64,000 bases of DNA from Enterovibrio gelatinilyticus (GCF_028683095.1 NZ_JAJUBC010000002.1:186001-250000), one strand, 5' to 3'; shown: positions 51,613-63,880, counted from the stretch's first letter. Made by a program: numbers and translations. The notes: generated by a model not told the origin, from the sequence alone.

Positions 51613-52677
51613 ATGCTAGCTTTTTGGGCTCGTTCTGTGGTTTACGGTATCGTCGTGGCCGCCGTTTTACTGCTAACACTTCCTTCATTACGAACCGGTC
51701 AATTGGTGACTGACGCAACCCTTGCGCAGTTTGAACCTGAGGCCTCGTTACTTTCTTACAATTACGCCGTCCGTCGAGCCTCCCCCGCTGTTGTTAATAT
51801 CTATACCCGTCGCTACAGCAGTGAAAACAGGCTCCAGCTCAATGCCGAAGGGCTAGGATCCGGCGTGATCATGAGTGATAAAGGCTACATCGTCACCAAC
51901 TACCATGTTGTTGCTCGAGCAGACCAAATTATTGTCGCGCTGCAAGATGGTCGAATTAGCACAGCGCAGCTCGTTGGCAAAGACCAGCGTACAGATCTTG
52001 CAGTTGTGAAAATCGATCTCGACAGCTTACCCGTGATCCCCTTCAACGAAAGTTATGATCCCGCTGTTGGTGATGTGGTGCTGGCAATTGGCAACCCTTA
52101 TAACCTTGGACAAACCACCACGTTTGGGATCATTTCTGCTACGGGTCGTCCAGGCATGAGCTTTAACCGTCAGCAAGACTTTCTGCAAACGGATGCTGCG
52201 ATCAATAAAGGTAACTCTGGCGGCGCCTTGGTCAATAGCCGCGGAGAATTAGTCGGTATTAATACCGCCTCTTTCCAACAAGCGACTGATACTGATACCT
52301 ATGGTATCTCCTTCGCTATCCCTTATTCGCTGACAGTAAAAATCATGCAAAAGCTCATTGCTGATGGACGAGTGATCCGCGGTTACATCGGCGTGGAGGG
52401 ACGTGAAGTGAATCCCGTTATGGCAAGATTGCTAGATGCGGAGCAATTACGTGGCGTATTGGTCGCAAGCACTGAGCCTAACGGCCCCGCAGATCGATCA
52501 GGTCTGAAGGTGAATGATTTGATCATCGAAATTGATAATCAACCCATTGGCAGTTTCCGAAGCGCACTGGATGTCGTAGCGGATAATCGCCCTGGTTCGA
52601 AAGTACCATTCAAAGTGATCCGAGAAGGCCAGCCTCTCGAATTGCTCGTCACCATTGGTGAAGAGCCGACGCTTTAA
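51613..52677 (+). CDS. degS: Envelope-stress serine protease DegS
   Basis: A 354-residue inner-membrane-anchored HtrA protease that senses misfolded outer-membrane proteins and makes the first cut in anti-sigma factor RseA, releasing sigma-E. It has an N-terminal membrane anchor (about 6-24), the triad His98 (TNYHVVA), Asp128 (RTDLAVVK), Ser202 (GNSGGALVN) and one PDZ domain (about 250-340). The ATG at 51613 is preceded by TGAGGAG; the open frame extends further upstream but that part is unconserved. Confidence 0.96.
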   Translation: MLAFWARSVVYGIVVAAVLLLTLPSLRTGQLVTDATLAQFEPEASLLSYNYAVRRASPAVVNIYTRRYSSENRLQLNAEGLGSGVIMSDKGYIVTNYHVVARADQIIVALQDGRISTAQLVGKDQRTDLAVVKIDLDSLPVIPFNESYDPAVGDVVLAIGNPYNLGQTTTFGIISATGRPGMSFNRQQDFLQTDAAINKGNSGGALVNSRGELVGINTASFQQATDTDTYGISFAIPYSLTVKIMQKLIADGRVIRGYIGVEGREVNPVMARLLDAEQLRGVLVASTEPNGPADRSGLKVNDLIIEIDNQPIGSFRSALDVVADNRPGSKVPFKVIREGQPLELLVTIGEEPTL

Positions 52678-52712
52678 CGCTTTTCTGTTCGCTCATCAAA
52701 TTGCGACGATAC

Positions 52713-52741
52713 AAAAAAGGTCACCTTGCGGTGACCTTTGT
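52713..52741. terminator. Bidirectional terminator between degS and murA
   Basis: AAAGGTCACC (52716-52725), loop TTGC, GGTGACCTTT (52730-52739): a 10-bp perfect stem between convergent genes. Confidence 0.9.
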
Positions 52742-52771
52742 CATTTAGCATTCTAAAAACCTAGAGGGGTT

Positions 52772-54302
<1,531 letters not shown>

Positions 54303-54304
54303 AA

Positions 54305-54628
54305 TTATTCCCCGCGAACCGATGAGGTATCATCAGTAAAAAGACTTTCCACATTGCTCAGTTGTAACAATACCTTCAACTGTGAAGGCGTATTACTGAG
54401 TATCAGCGTTTGCTGATTCACGTTGAGCTGTTGCTGCAAGTGCAACAACATTGCCATTCCGGCCGAATCTACGCGCTTGACCAAAGACAAATCCAAGACG
54501 ACATGAGAGTCGCTTGGCAGCCACTCTGCGCGCCGGCTCCAAAATGGAGGAACTGTGTCACGATCAAGCTCGCCTGACAAGCAGTAATCACCATTTATGC
54601 GCTTTTCAAACGCAAGCTGTTCGCTCAC
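54305..54628 (-). CDS. mlaB: Phospholipid transport STAS protein MlaB
   Basis: A 107-residue cytoplasmic STAS-domain protein ([25 protein letters not shown]) that binds MlaF and is needed for assembly and activity of the MlaFEDB complex. It overlaps mlaC by 4 bases. Confidence 0.92.
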   Translation of the reverse strand: MSEQLAFEKRINGDYCLSGELDRDTVPPFWSRRAEWLPSDSHVVLDLSLVKRVDSAGMAMLLHLQQQLNVNQQTLILSNTPSQLKVLLQLSNVESLFTDDTSSVRGE

Positions 54629-55272
54629 GATTCGCTCTCTTCTTTGGCAATCGGCGCTTTCGAACGCTCAATCAATTCTTGAGCGACCGCTTCTACACCG
54701 TTCTTGCGCAATTGACCGCTCCATTCACTGGCTTTTGTGCTCAGCATGCTTACGCCTTCAACCTGAACATCAAAACCCTGCCATTCCTGCGTTTTGCGAT
54801 TTTTACGCAATTTAAAATCTAAACGAATGGGTGGTCGAGATTTATCGACAATATCTACACGTACTGAGACAACTGAACGGTTTTTTGCAATGGTCTTTGG
54901 CGCTTCAACCGTCACTTCCTGATCGGTATATTGCGTCAGAATTTGCGCGTAAGACATCACCAAGTAGTCATAAAAAGCCTCGGTGAATAGATCGCGCTCT
55001 TCTTTAGTTGCCTTTTTGGCTTGCGACCCAAGTACATTCAACGCGGCATAGCGCACATTGATATACGGCATTAATTCTTCTTTAACCACGTCACGTAACA
55101 GTTCTGGATTCGCCTGATACGCCTCTTTGTCATCTTTCAAGCGGCTGAATGCATTGTCAGCCACCCCATCAATTAAGATATACGGATTAGTGGCATCAAT
55201 CGTTTGCGCGATGACCGCACTCGATATCATCATACTGACAACAGCTAGTGCCGCAGTGATCCATTTCTTCAT
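54625..55272 (-). CDS. mlaC: Periplasmic phospholipid carrier MlaC
   Basis: A 215-residue exported protein (signal peptide MKKWITAALAVVSMMISSAVIA) that shuttles phospholipid between the outer-membrane MlaA-porin complex and MlaFEDB. The family region with EELMPYINVRYAALNVLG and DFKLRKNRKTQEWQGFDVQVEGVSML is clear. mlaA is not in this window, as usual. Confidence 0.95.
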   Translation of the reverse strand: MKKWITAALAVVSMMISSAVIAQTIDATNPYILIDGVADNAFSRLKDDKEAYQANPELLRDVVKEELMPYINVRYAALNVLGSQAKKATKEERDLFTEAFYDYLVMSYAQILTQYTDQEVTVEAPKTIAKNRSVVSVRVDIVDKSRPPIRLDFKLRKNRKTQEWQGFDVQVEGVSMLSTKASEWSGQLRKNGVEAVAQELIERSKAPIAKEESES

Positions 55273-55278
55273 ATTCGA

Positions 55279-55755
55279 TTACTCCTTCGAATCCCCAACG
55301 CTATATAGGAATTGACCTATCAGATCTTCTAAGACCATTGCTGAGCGTGTGTCTTCCAATAAATCACCGTCTTGTAATAGCTCAATGTCTTCATCGACGA
55401 AGCCGGGACGTATACCAATGTATTGCTCCCCGAGTAACCCGGAAGTCAAAATGGAGGCTGAACTGGTTTCAGGGAAATAGCCGTATTGACGATCAATTTC
55501 CATAATGACCGACGGCACGTAATCAGGCACGGTCAAATTGATACTACTCACACGACCGACGACCACGCCACCGACTTTCACTGGGGAGCGAACTTTCAAT
55601 CCACCAATGTTCTCGAACTGCGCCTCCAAACGATAGTGATCGGTGCGAGAGAAACTCTTCACATCTGCCACTTGGAAGATCAACAGTAAGACGGCAACGA
55701 GCCCAACGATGACAAACGTACCAACCCAGAATTCTGTTTTTCGATTTTGTTGCAT
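55279..55755 (-). CDS. mlaD: Phospholipid transport MCE-domain protein MlaD
   Basis: A 158-residue inner-membrane protein with one N-terminal helix (about 9-28) and an MCE domain (YRLEAQFENIGGLKVRSPVKVGGVVVGRV) that forms a hexameric ring on MlaE and passes lipids to and from MlaC. It follows mlaE by 4 bases. Confidence 0.95.
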   Translation of the reverse strand: MQQNRKTEFWVGTFVIVGLVAVLLLIFQVADVKSFSRTDHYRLEAQFENIGGLKVRSPVKVGGVVVGRVSSINLTVPDYVPSVIMEIDRQYGYFPETSSASILTSGLLGEQYIGIRPGFVDEDIELLQDGDLLEDTRSAMVLEDLIGQFLYSVGDSKE

Positions 55756-55759
55756 TTAC

Positions 55760-56542
55760 TTAGCTCCCAAACATCAGTGCTGTGAGGATAAAATCCAATC
55801 CCAACACTGCTAAAGACGAATGCACGACGGTACGTGTCGTTGCTCGGCTGATCCCTTCTGACGTGGGGATAGCATCATAGCCATTAAATAAGGCAATCCA
55901 GGTAACAGTAATGGCAAACACCAAACTCTTTATAAATGACTGCCCAATGTCATAACCCAGTTCGACCGAGGACTGCATCACAGACCAGTAGCTTCCGTAA
56001 TCAATTCCCTTCCAATCAACGCCAACAAGTTGACCGCCCCAAATCCCGACAATCATGAATATCATGGTCAGTAGCGGCATAGAGATCACCCCAGCCCAAA
56101 AACGTGGAGCGACCACTCGCCGTAGCGGATCGACTGCCATCATCTCCAAGCTGGACAATTGTTCTGTGGTTTTCATCAAGCCAATCTCAGCGGTTAACGC
56201 CGAGCCTGCTCGCCCTGCAAACAACAATGCCGTCACCACAGGGCCAAGCTCGCGAAGTAAGGACAACGCGACCATTTGGCCCAAAGAACTTTCAGCACCA
56301 AAATCAGCAAGAACTAGGTAGCCTTGTAAACTCAGAACCATGCCGATAAACAAACCCGAAACCATGATGATCGCAAGTGAACGAACACCCACCGAATAAA
56401 GCTGGGTAATAAGCAAAGGAAACATTTTCTTGGGTTGTGGCTTACCAATTAACGCCCCAAGTAAAACAAAGGTCGCGCGCCCCATTGTTCGCGACACCGC
56501 CATCGCGCGCGCACCCAGATCTTGAACTAGGTTAACAATCAC
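55760..56542 (-). CDS. mlaE: Phospholipid ABC transporter permease MlaE
   Basis: A 260-residue permease with about five to six membrane segments. The conserved block [32 protein letters not shown] and the [14 protein letters not shown] segment are typical of MlaE. Two copies form the membrane core of MlaFEDB. It overlaps mlaF by 4 bases. Confidence 0.96.
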   Translation of the reverse strand: MIVNLVQDLGARAMAVSRTMGRATFVLLGALIGKPQPKKMFPLLITQLYSVGVRSLAIIMVSGLFIGMVLSLQGYLVLADFGAESSLGQMVALSLLRELGPVVTALLFAGRAGSALTAEIGLMKTTEQLSSLEMMAVDPLRRVVAPRFWAGVISMPLLTMIFMIVGIWGGQLVGVDWKGIDYGSYWSVMQSSVELGYDIGQSFIKSLVFAITVTWIALFNGYDAIPTSEGISRATTRTVVHSSLAVLGLDFILTALMFGS

Positions 56543-57336
56543 GAAAATAGCTCCTGTGTGATGTCTTGGGCTGGATACCTAAATGGCACGGGGCCATCGG
56601 CATCTCCTTTAAGAAATTGACTGACTCTAGGGTCAGGATTGTCACGTAGTGATTGCGGAGAGCCTGACGCAATGATCTTGCCATCAGTCAGCAGATAAAC
56701 GTGATCGGCGATACTCATCACTTCTGGCACATCGTGAGAAACGACAATAGCAGTGAGCCCTAGCGCTTGATTGAGATTTCGAATCAAGGATACCAATACA
56801 CCCATAGTGATCGGATCCTGTCCCACAAACGGCTCATCAAACATAATCAATTCGGGATCAAGTGCAATCGCCCTTGCTAGCGCAGCTCGTCTCGCCATGC
56901 CTCCTGACAAGCTGCTTGGCATCAAATCAGCGGCGCCACGCAAGCCCACAGCTTCAAGCTTTAATAGCACGATGGTCTTGATTAAGGCTTCAGGTAATTC
57001 AGTATGCTCACGCAAAGGAAAGGCAACGTTATCAAACACCGTCATATCAGTGAATAGTGCTCCAGATTGGAACAACATACTCATACGTTTGCGTACGTCG
57101 TACAGTTTGCTACGAGAAAGGGTAGGAATATTGTGTCCAGCAAACTCGATAGTACCGCTATCTGGCGGCAGTTGTCCGCCAATCAAACGCAGTAACGTGG
57201 TTTTTCCAATTCCTGATGGCCCCATAATGGCGGTAACTTTCCCCACAGGAACCGTCAAGCTCACGTCATCAAATATCAGGCGCTCTCCTCGAGAGAAGCT
57301 CAGGCTATTGATTTCAACCAGATTATTTTTTGTCAT
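56539..57336 (-). CDS. mlaF: Phospholipid ABC transporter ATPase MlaF
   Basis: A 265-residue ABC ATPase with Walker [10 protein letters not shown], signature LSGGMARR, Walker [14 protein letters not shown] and the H-loop VSHDVPE. It drives phospholipid movement that maintains outer-membrane asymmetry. First gene of mlaFEDCB-ibaG-murA; the promoter must lie in the 399-base gap upstream, but I cannot define it. Confidence 0.96.
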   Translation of the reverse strand: MTKNNLVEINSLSFSRGERLIFDDVSLTVPVGKVTAIMGPSGIGKTTLLRLIGGQLPPDSGTIEFAGHNIPTLSRSKLYDVRKRMSMLFQSGALFTDMTVFDNVAFPLREHTELPEALIKTIVLLKLEAVGLRGAADLMPSSLSGGMARRAALARAIALDPELIMFDEPFVGQDPITMGVLVSLIRNLNQALGLTAIVVSHDVPEVMSIADHVYLLTDGKIIASGSPQSLRDNPDPRVSQFLKGDADGPVPFRYPAQDITQELFS

Positions 57337-57735
57337 CTATGGCCTTTGATATTAACGTCCTTGAATGTTAAGCGACGGATCATAAGGGGATAGCACAGTC
57401 AAAACAAGTAATTGAACAGCATTCATTTGCAATTTCTCAGTAAGAAAACTGTCAATATCCTCAATAGCCTTGTCTTTTTATAAATGCACGTTGTTGAACA
57501 AAGATCACTCAACCAATTAGGCTAGATAATTCCAGCATCAAACGCGTGATTTGGAACGCATTTTCAACCAATTCTGTGATCTACAGTGGCTTAATCGACT
57601 CCTCATTTCTTTTAAACATTCTCTTAAGTCATCGACCTGTCGCAACTATCATGCCGTTTCCCTTCACATTTACTCAATTAGCAGTCAAAATTACTTTTTT
57701 GATTCTTCCGCTATATCTCTATCAAAGGTAATAAA
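57337..57735. other. Divergent intergenic region mlaF / yrbG, no gene seen
   Basis: About 400 bases, AT-rich, expected to hold the divergent promoters of the mla operon and of yrbG-kdsD-lpt. A small hydrophobic forward frame (57546-57731) lacks a ribosome site and is not called. I see no strong hairpin or consensus promoter pair. Confidence 0.4.
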
Positions 57736-58698
57736 ATGTTTGAAGCGACCGCCATTCTCGTCGTTGGCTTGTGTTTGTTGGTATGGAGTGCCGACCGACT
57801 TGTCTACGGTGCTGCCGCTCTAGCTCGTAATGTTGGGATTTCACCGCTTGTCATCGGTATGACCATTCTAGCAATGGGAAGTTCAGCCCCTGAAATGGTG
57901 GTCTCTGCAACCGCCGCGTTAAACGGTAAAACTGACACAGCTGTAGGAAACGTGCTGGGTTCAAACATTGCCAACATTGCACTTATCTTGGGTGTGACTG
58001 CGCTGATCAAACCGCTTGCAATTAGTTCGGGTATTCTTCGTCGCGAGCTTCCACTGATGCTGGGTGTAACCGTTATTGCAGGCGCAATGCTGTGGGATAA
58101 TTACCTGGGTTTCTATGAAGGCATTACCTTGGTGGTTCTCTTTACGCTGTTCCTTCTCATCATGATGAAGTTTGGTAAAGAGAGTGATAAAGAAGACCCA
58201 ATGCTCACCGAGCAAGAAGCTGAGATACCTAAAGGCGTGAGTAATATGTCTGCGGCAGTTTGGGTTGTCGTCGGCTTGGCTCTTCTCATTTTTAGTGCCG
58301 ACATGGTGGTTGGATCCGCAGTCACAATCGCAAAATCATTTGGTATGAGTGATTTGGTTATCGGCCTTACCATTGTTGCGATTGGTACCAGTCTTCCTGA
58401 GCTCGCGGCATCCGTTGCTGGCGTTTTGAAAGGTGAAGACGATTTAGCGGTCGGTAATATCATCGGTTCAAACATCTTCAATATTTTGGCCGTCATGGGG
58501 ATTCCAGCCCTGCTAGCACCATCTAGCCTGAATCCGCTAGCGATGAGCCGTGACTTCTATGTCATGCTTGCGTTGTCTGTTCTGCTTTTCTTATTTGCCG
58601 CCGGTCGAAACCGAACCATCAAGCGCTGGGAAGGCATTGCACTGCTCGTCTGCTTTGTGGGCTACCAAGGCTTCCTATTCACTAACATCGCATCCTGA
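57736..58698 (+). CDS. yrbG: Calcium/sodium antiporter family protein YrbG
   Basis: A 320-residue member of the CaCA superfamily with about ten membrane helices and two inverted alpha repeats: MGSSAPEMVVSATAALNGKTDTAVGNVLGSNIANI in the first half and IGTSLPELAASVAGVLKGEDDLAVGNIIGSNIFNI in the second, both with the ion-binding Glu and Asn. The exact ion exchanged is unproven. It lies upstream of kdsD as in E. coli, 11 bases away. Confidence 0.93.
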   Translation: MFEATAILVVGLCLLVWSADRLVYGAAALARNVGISPLVIGMTILAMGSSAPEMVVSATAALNGKTDTAVGNVLGSNIANIALILGVTALIKPLAISSGILRRELPLMLGVTVIAGAMLWDNYLGFYEGITLVVLFTLFLLIMMKFGKESDKEDPMLTEQEAEIPKGVSNMSAAVWVVVGLALLIFSADMVVGSAVTIAKSFGMSDLVIGLTIVAIGTSLPELAASVAGVLKGEDDLAVGNIIGSNIFNILAVMGIPALLAPSSLNPLAMSRDFYVMLALSVLLFLFAAGRNRTIKRWEGIALLVCFVGYQGFLFTNIAS

Positions 58699-58709
58699 TC
58701 GGACTATCT

Positions 58710-59678
58710 ATGACTGACTTTGATTTTCGCCAGGCTGGCATTACAACGTTAAACATTGAACTTGATGCAATTGCCCAGCTTGAGCAATACATCAACCAAG
58801 ATTTCGAGCAAGCATGCCAGCTCATCCAACACGCAACCGGAAAGGTCGTGGTGATGGGGATGGGGAAATCGGGTCACATTGGTAACAAGATTGCGGCAAC
58901 GTTCGCAAGCACTGGCACACCCTCATTTTTTGTTCATCCGGGAGAAGCCAGTCATGGCGATTTAGGGATGATCGAAAAAGGCGACGTAGTGTTGGCCATT
59001 TCGAATTCGGGTGAAGCCTCAGAAATCATCACATTGCTCCCTGTCGTCAAACGTCGCGGGATCACACTCATCACCATGACAGGTAACCCCTCTTCCACCA
59101 TGGCACGTCTGGCACAAGTTAACCTGTGCATTAAGGTGCCAAAAGAAGCCTGCCCTATTGGTCTAGCACCAACATCAAGCACGACGGCGACATTGGTGAT
59201 GGGAGATGCACTCGCCATTGCCTTGATGCAAGCCAAAGGCTTCACAGCAGATGATTTTGCCTTGTCTCACCCAGGCGGAGCGCTTGGTCGAAAATTGCTA
59301 CTACGCATTTCTGATGTCATGCACACTGGCGATAAGCTGCCTGTTGTTCCGCCGGATGCCACGGTTCGAGATGCATTGCTCGAGATCTCAGCAAAAGGAC
59401 TAGGGATGACTGCCGTAGTAGAGCATGATGGTACGCTAAGCGGTATATTCACTGACGGTGATCTACGTCGTCTACTCGACCAACGTCTTGATCTGCACAC
59501 GACTCGTATTGGCGATGTCATGGGTAAGAACCCAACCTCTGTCAGTGCGGATTTGCTCGCTGCCGAAGGGTTAAAGCAAATGGAAGAACGCAAAATTAAT
59601 GGGTTACTGGTAACCGAAAACTCTCGTCTTATCGGTGCACTCAACATGCATGATCTTCTTAAAGCAGGAGTCATGTAA
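58710..59678 (+). CDS. kdsD: Arabinose-5-phosphate isomerase KdsD
   Basis: A 322-residue enzyme converting ribulose-5-phosphate to arabinose-5-phosphate, the first step toward KDO for LPS. The N-terminal SIS domain (MGMGKSGHIGNKIAATFASTGTPSFFVHPGEASHGDLGMI) is followed by two CBS domains (about 205-322). It shares one base with kdsC. Confidence 0.96.
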   Translation: MTDFDFRQAGITTLNIELDAIAQLEQYINQDFEQACQLIQHATGKVVVMGMGKSGHIGNKIAATFASTGTPSFFVHPGEASHGDLGMIEKGDVVLAISNSGEASEIITLLPVVKRRGITLITMTGNPSSTMARLAQVNLCIKVPKEACPIGLAPTSSTTATLVMGDALAIALMQAKGFTADDFALSHPGGALGRKLLLRISDVMHTGDKLPVVPPDATVRDALLEISAKGLGMTAVVEHDGTLSGIFTDGDLRRLLDQRLDLHTTRIGDVMGKNPTSVSADLLAAEGLKQMEERKINGLLVTENSRLIGALNMHDLLKAGVM

Positions 59679-60229
59679 TGCAAACAGAAACGCTATATGG
59701 CCCAGTCCCTACTGAGATTGTCGAGCGCTCGGCATCAGTGAAGTTGCTTATCTGCGATGTTGATGGCGTGTTTTCTGATGGCCGCATATATATGGGGAAT
59801 GATGGCGAAGAGCTAAAGGCCTTCCACACTCGTGATGGCTATGGCATTAAATCGTTGATGGCCGCTGGCGTCGAGATTGCCATTATTACTGGTCGTAAGT
59901 CCGCCATCGTTGAGCGCAGAATGTCAGCGTTAGGCATCACTCACATCTATCAAGGCCAAGATGATAAAGCGTCAGCTTACCAAGACCTTGTGGCGAAATT
60001 GAACATCCCAGCAGAACACACTGCATATATCGGTGACGATCTTATTGATTGGTCTGTCATGTCTCAAGTTGGTGTGTCGTTTTGCGTTCATGACGGCCAT
60101 CCACTGCTTGCACAACGTGCCGACTGGGTGACACGCACACCCGGTGGTTACGGCGCAGTGCGAGAGGTCTGTGACCTCATCCTAGAAGCACGTGGTGAAC
60201 TTGATGCGCACAAGGGACTTAGCATATGA
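59678..60229 (+). CDS. kdsC: KDO-8-phosphate phosphatase KdsC
   Basis: A 183-residue HAD-superfamily phosphatase without a cap domain. The nucleophile and acid Asp27/Asp29 lie in CDVDGVFSDG; other HAD motifs are TGRKS and GDDLIDWSVM. It releases KDO from KDO-8-phosphate. It overlaps kdsD by one base and lptC by four. Confidence 0.96.
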   Translation: MQTETLYGPVPTEIVERSASVKLLICDVDGVFSDGRIYMGNDGEELKAFHTRDGYGIKSLMAAGVEIAIITGRKSAIVERRMSALGITHIYQGQDDKASAYQDLVAKLNIPAEHTAYIGDDLIDWSVMSQVGVSFCVHDGHPLLAQRADWVTRTPGGYGAVREVCDLILEARGELDAHKGLSI

Positions 60230-60792
60230 CGCTGCAACGCTTAGGTGTCTTGATATTGCTGGCTGTGTGCGGTTATGCAGGCTATTACCTGCTCAATCAA
60301 CACTACTGGCAAGACGATGTACAGATAACACCTGATGCCGAAAAACCACTGTTTACCGCCGAGAACGTCAAATCGACGTCCTACACAGAACAAGGTATTC
60401 GCAGTTACACGTTGGATTCAACACATCTCGAGCATTATCAACAACTAGACGAAACCCACTTCAATGAACCCGTACTATGGACTTACAGTAATGGCACGGA
60501 AGAAGAGTGGCGTATGAGTTCTGAGTTCGCCATTCTTGAGAATAACCATATTCTGGTGATGACAGGTCGCGTAAGGATCTTTAACCTGTTACCAGATGCA
60601 CAAATTAAAGTTGTCACCACTGAGAAACTTACCCTCGATCTCTCCTCTCGTGATTTCTGGTCTGACACAGAAACTGAAATCACTGGAACTGGATTACAAA
60701 CTCGAGGACTCAGGGCAAAAGGCAATTTTGGCTCCCATCAGATGGAACTGATTGAACAAGTGAAGAGCAGGTATGAAACAAAAACGAACTAA
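60226..60792 (+). CDS. lptC: LPS export protein LptC
   Basis: A 188-residue bitopic inner-membrane protein with one N-terminal helix (about 5-23) and a periplasmic beta-jellyroll that receives LPS from LptB2FG and hands it to LptA. Low conservation, but length, anchor and position between kdsC and lptA identify it. It overlaps lptA by 20 bases. Confidence 0.94.
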   Translation: MTLQRLGVLILLAVCGYAGYYLLNQHYWQDDVQITPDAEKPLFTAENVKSTSYTEQGIRSYTLDSTHLEHYQQLDETHFNEPVLWTYSNGTEEEWRMSSEFAILENNHILVMTGRVRIFNLLPDAQIKVVTTEKLTLDLSSRDFWSDTETEITGTGLQTRGLRAKGNFGSHQMELIEQVKSRYETKTN

Positions 60793-61282
60793 ATTCTTTG
60801 CCATCTTGCTAATGCTGGTGTCAAGCAACGCACTAGCTTTGTCAACAGACGCTGAGCAGCCTATTTACATTGATTCTGACTCACAGAACCTCGACATGAC
60901 GACCAATACGGTTATTTTCACGGGGAATGTCTACCTTCGTCAGGGCTCTATTCGCCTAAACGCAGACAAGGTGGTTGTCACTCGACCTTCGGGTGAAGAA
61001 GGTGCTGAGATCATCGACGCGTATGGCAAGCCAGCGACGTTTGAGCAGACCATGGATGATGGTAAAAAGATCAATGGTGAAGCGTTTGATCTTCGCTATG
61101 AAACCGTCAAAAGCTTTTTGACCATGACAAATAAAGCGGTATTGACCCAAGAAGGCGGAAATCAGGTTGAAGGTCAGAAGATCACCTACAACATTGATAA
61201 ACAGCTTCTCGTTGCAGAAAGTGATGAAAGCAGCCGAGTCACGACGGTTCTACAACCACAAACCAAACAAGATAAGAAATAA
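60773..61282 (+). CDS. lptA: LPS periplasmic bridge protein LptA
   Basis: A 169-residue periplasmic protein with a signal peptide (about 1-23, cleaved after ...SNALA) and an OstA-type beta-jellyroll (QNLDMTTNTVIFTGNVYLRQGSIRLNADKVVV). LptA oligomers bridge LptC and outer-membrane LptD. It starts inside the end of lptC and is followed closely by lptB. Confidence 0.96.
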   Translation: MKQKRTKFFAILLMLVSSNALALSTDAEQPIYIDSDSQNLDMTTNTVIFTGNVYLRQGSIRLNADKVVVTRPSGEEGAEIIDAYGKPATFEQTMDDGKKINGEAFDLRYETVKSFLTMTNKAVLTQEGGNQVEGQKITYNIDKQLLVAESDESSRVTTVLQPQTKQDKK

Positions 61283-61288
61283 CCCTGA

Positions 61289-62014
61289 ATGGCCATACTA
61301 ACCGCTAAAAATCTCGCGAAAAGCTACAACGGACGCAAAGTGGTCACTGACGTCAGCCTAGAAGTGAAGTCAGGTGAAATTGTCGGTCTACTCGGGCCGA
61401 ATGGTGCAGGTAAAACCACCTCTTTCTACATGATAGTAGGCCTCGTCGCTCGTGATGAAGGCACCATTCAGATTGATGATTTAGATATCAGCATTCAACC
61501 GATGCATAACCGCTCTCGCATGGGCATCGGTTACTTGCCACAAGAAGCGTCTATTTTCCGTAAACTTAGCGTTTACGACAATTTAATGGCCGTACTTGAG
61601 ACACGATCTGACTTATCAAAAGAAGAGAAACAGGATAAAGCTGAGGACTTACTCGACGAGTTCAACATTCAGCATATTCGCAACAACATGGGTATGTCAT
61701 TGTCTGGTGGTGAGCGTCGACGCGTAGAAATCGCTCGTGCGCTAGCTGCAAATCCAAAGTTTATTCTGCTGGATGAACCATTTGCCGGCGTTGACCCAAT
61801 CTCAGTTATCGACATCAAGAAGATCATTGAGCACCTTCGCGATCGTGGTTTGGGGGTATTAATTACCGATCATAACGTTCGTGAAACACTCAGTGTCTGT
61901 GAGCACGCCTATATTGTGAGTCAAGGCCACTTGATTGCGCACGGTACTCCTGATGAAGTGCTCAACGATGAGCACGTAAAACGAGTCTATCTAGGCGACC
62001 AGTTCAGACTATAG
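61289..62014 (+). CDS. lptB: LPS export ABC transporter ATPase LptB
   Basis: A 241-residue ABC ATPase that powers LPS extraction with LptF and LptG. Walker [11 protein letters not shown]-loop [10 protein letters not shown], signature [15 protein letters not shown], Walker [14 protein letters not shown] and H-loop ITDHNVRE are complete. rpoN follows 75 bases later, the conserved order in gammaproteobacteria. Confidence 0.97.
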   Translation: MAILTAKNLAKSYNGRKVVTDVSLEVKSGEIVGLLGPNGAGKTTSFYMIVGLVARDEGTIQIDDLDISIQPMHNRSRMGIGYLPQEASIFRKLSVYDNLMAVLETRSDLSKEEKQDKAEDLLDEFNIQHIRNNMGMSLSGGERRRVEIARALAANPKFILLDEPFAGVDPISVIDIKKIIEHLRDRGLGVLITDHNVRETLSVCEHAYIVSQGHLIAHGTPDEVLNDEHVKRVYLGDQFRL

Positions 62015-62089
62015 TTATAAGAGTTCGGTTGGCGAACGACCAAATAGATACGCACTGATAAAATAATTAGGAAAGGTGCCAGAATCACT

Positions 62090-63565
62090 ATGAAACCCTC
62101 GCTTCAGCTAAAGCTTGGCCAACAACTTGCGATGACGCCCCAATTGCAGCAGGCAATCCGCCTATTGCAATTGTCGACGCTCGATCTGCAACAAGAAATC
62201 CAGGAAGCGTTGGAAGCTAACCCTCTCCTAGAGCAGGAAGAATCGACAGATAACGCTGATGGAGAGAGTGATCAGGCGTATGACGGTGATGAAAACGTAA
62301 GTGCGTCAGCCGAAAGCAAGCAAGACACTTTGGACAGCTCTGATGCCATGGAACAGCACGAGATGCCAGAAGATCTCCCCGTTGATACAACGTGGGATGA
62401 TATGTACAGCGCTAACACAGGCAGTACCGGCATTGCACTCGGTGATGACATTCCGGTGTATCAGGGGGAAACCACAGAAACCCTTTACGATTACCTGATG
62501 TGGCAAGTCCAACTCACCCCATTTACTGAAGTCGACCTTGCAATAGCAACCGCCATCATTGATGCCGTAGATGACAAAGGCTACCTCACTGTCACCAGTG
62601 AAGACATCCTCGAAAGCATGGGTGCGGAAGACGATGAAATTGAACTCGACGAGGTAGAAGCCGTTCTAAAACGCGTTCAACAGTTTGACCCTCTTGGTGT
62701 TGCTTCACGCTCCTTGCAAGAATGCTTGTTGATTCAACTCGCCGCGTTTGCCGAAGATACCCCTTGGCTTGCCGAGGCACGCATGGTGTTGAAAGAGCAC
62801 ATGAACTCGTTGGCGAACCGTGACTTCAGGCAAATCATGAAAGAGAGCAAGCTTCGTGAGCCTGAGCTCAAAGAAGTCATGCAACTCATTCATACCCTTG
62901 AACCTCGCCCGGGTAATCTCATTGTCACCAATGAGGCGGAGTATGTGATCCCCGATGTGTCCGTGCTTAAAGATCGCGGCAAATGGGTCGTCAACATCAA
63001 CCCTGATAGCGTGCCTCGTCTCAAGGTAAATCAGCAATATGCCGCGTTGACCAAGAACGGTTGCAGCGCTGCTGATAGCCAATTTATCCGCAGCCATTTA
63101 CAAGATGCTAAATGGCTCATCAAAAGTTTAGAAAGCCGCAATGAAACCTTACTGAAAGTTGCGCGGTGCATTGTTGAACACCAACAAGATTTCTTTGAAT
63201 ACGGCGAAGAAGCCATGAAGCCAATGGTATTGAACGATATCGCCATGGCTGTGGAAATGCACGAATCAACGATATCTAGGGTTACCACCCAAAAATACAT
63301 GCATACCCCAAGGGGTATCTTTGAATTGAAATACTTCTTCTCGAGCCATGTCAGCACTGACAATGGCGGTGAATGCAGCTCTACGGCAATTCGCGCTCTG
63401 GTTAAGAAGTTGGTTGCAGCCGAAAATCAGGCTAAGCCACTTAGCGACAGCAAGATTGCCACACTGTTGGCGGAACAAGGGATTCAGGTTGCAAGGCGAA
63501 CTATCGCTAAATATCGTGAATCACTGGGTATTTCCCCGTCAAATCAGCGTAAACGCCTAATTTAG
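62090..63565 (+). CDS. rpoN: RNA polymerase sigma-54 factor RpoN
   Basis: A 491-residue sigma factor for enhancer-dependent promoters (flagella, nitrogen, and in vibrios several surface and biofilm genes). The Gln/Leu-rich region I ([22 protein letters not shown]), acidic region II, core-binding region and the C-terminal RpoN box [10 protein letters not shown] (468-477) are complete. AGGAAAGG lies some 13 bases before the ATG. It forms a cluster with hpf and ptsN as in E. coli. Confidence 0.97.
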   Translation: MKPSLQLKLGQQLAMTPQLQQAIRLLQLSTLDLQQEIQEALEANPLLEQEESTDNADGESDQAYDGDENVSASAESKQDTLDSSDAMEQHEMPEDLPVDTTWDDMYSANTGSTGIALGDDIPVYQGETTETLYDYLMWQVQLTPFTEVDLAIATAIIDAVDDKGYLTVTSEDILESMGAEDDEIELDEVEAVLKRVQQFDPLGVASRSLQECLLIQLAAFAEDTPWLAEARMVLKEHMNSLANRDFRQIMKESKLREPELKEVMQLIHTLEPRPGNLIVTNEAEYVIPDVSVLKDRGKWVVNINPDSVPRLKVNQQYAALTKNGCSAADSQFIRSHLQDAKWLIKSLESRNETLLKVARCIVEHQQDFFEYGEEAMKPMVLNDIAMAVEMHESTISRVTTQKYMHTPRGIFELKYFFSSHVSTDNGGECSSTAIRALVKKLVAAENQAKPLSDSKIATLLAEQGIQVARRTIAKYRESLGISPSNQRKRLI

Positions 63566-63590
63566 GCGTCCAATCAAAAGGAAGATGTTT

Positions 63591-63878
63591 ATGCAAATCA
63601 ATCTCACTGGTCACCACGTAGAGATCACCGACGCCCTTAGGGAATATGTGACAACCAAGTTTGATAAGCTGGAACGATTTTTTGATCACATCAATAACGT
63701 TCACGTCGTACTTAACGTCGAAAAACTCCAACAGATTGCTGAAGCGACCCTGCATGTAAATAATGGCGAGATATTCGCAAAAGCAGATTCAGAGAACATG
63801 TACGCAGCCATCGACTCGCTGACAGACAAGCTGATAAAGCAATTAAATAAACATAAAGAAAAGATGAATCACCATTAA
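63591..63878 (+). CDS. hpf: Ribosome hibernation promoting factor HPF (short form)
   Basis: A 95-residue protein that dimerises and inactivates ribosomes in stationary phase. The start MQINLTGHHVEITDALREYV at 63591 has AAGGA at proper distance, better than the in-frame ATG at 63585. It lacks the C-terminal domain of the long form, as is usual in gammaproteobacteria. Confidence 0.96.
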   Translation: MQINLTGHHVEITDALREYVTTKFDKLERFFDHINNVHVVLNVEKLQQIAEATLHVNNGEIFAKADSENMYAAIDSLTDKLIKQLNKHKEKMNHH

Positions 63879-63880
63879 TC

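Noticed and set aside
57546-57731. 61-codon hydrophobic forward ORF before yrbG
   Set aside because: GTG start without a ribosome site, composition of non-coding AT-rich DNA; likely chance.
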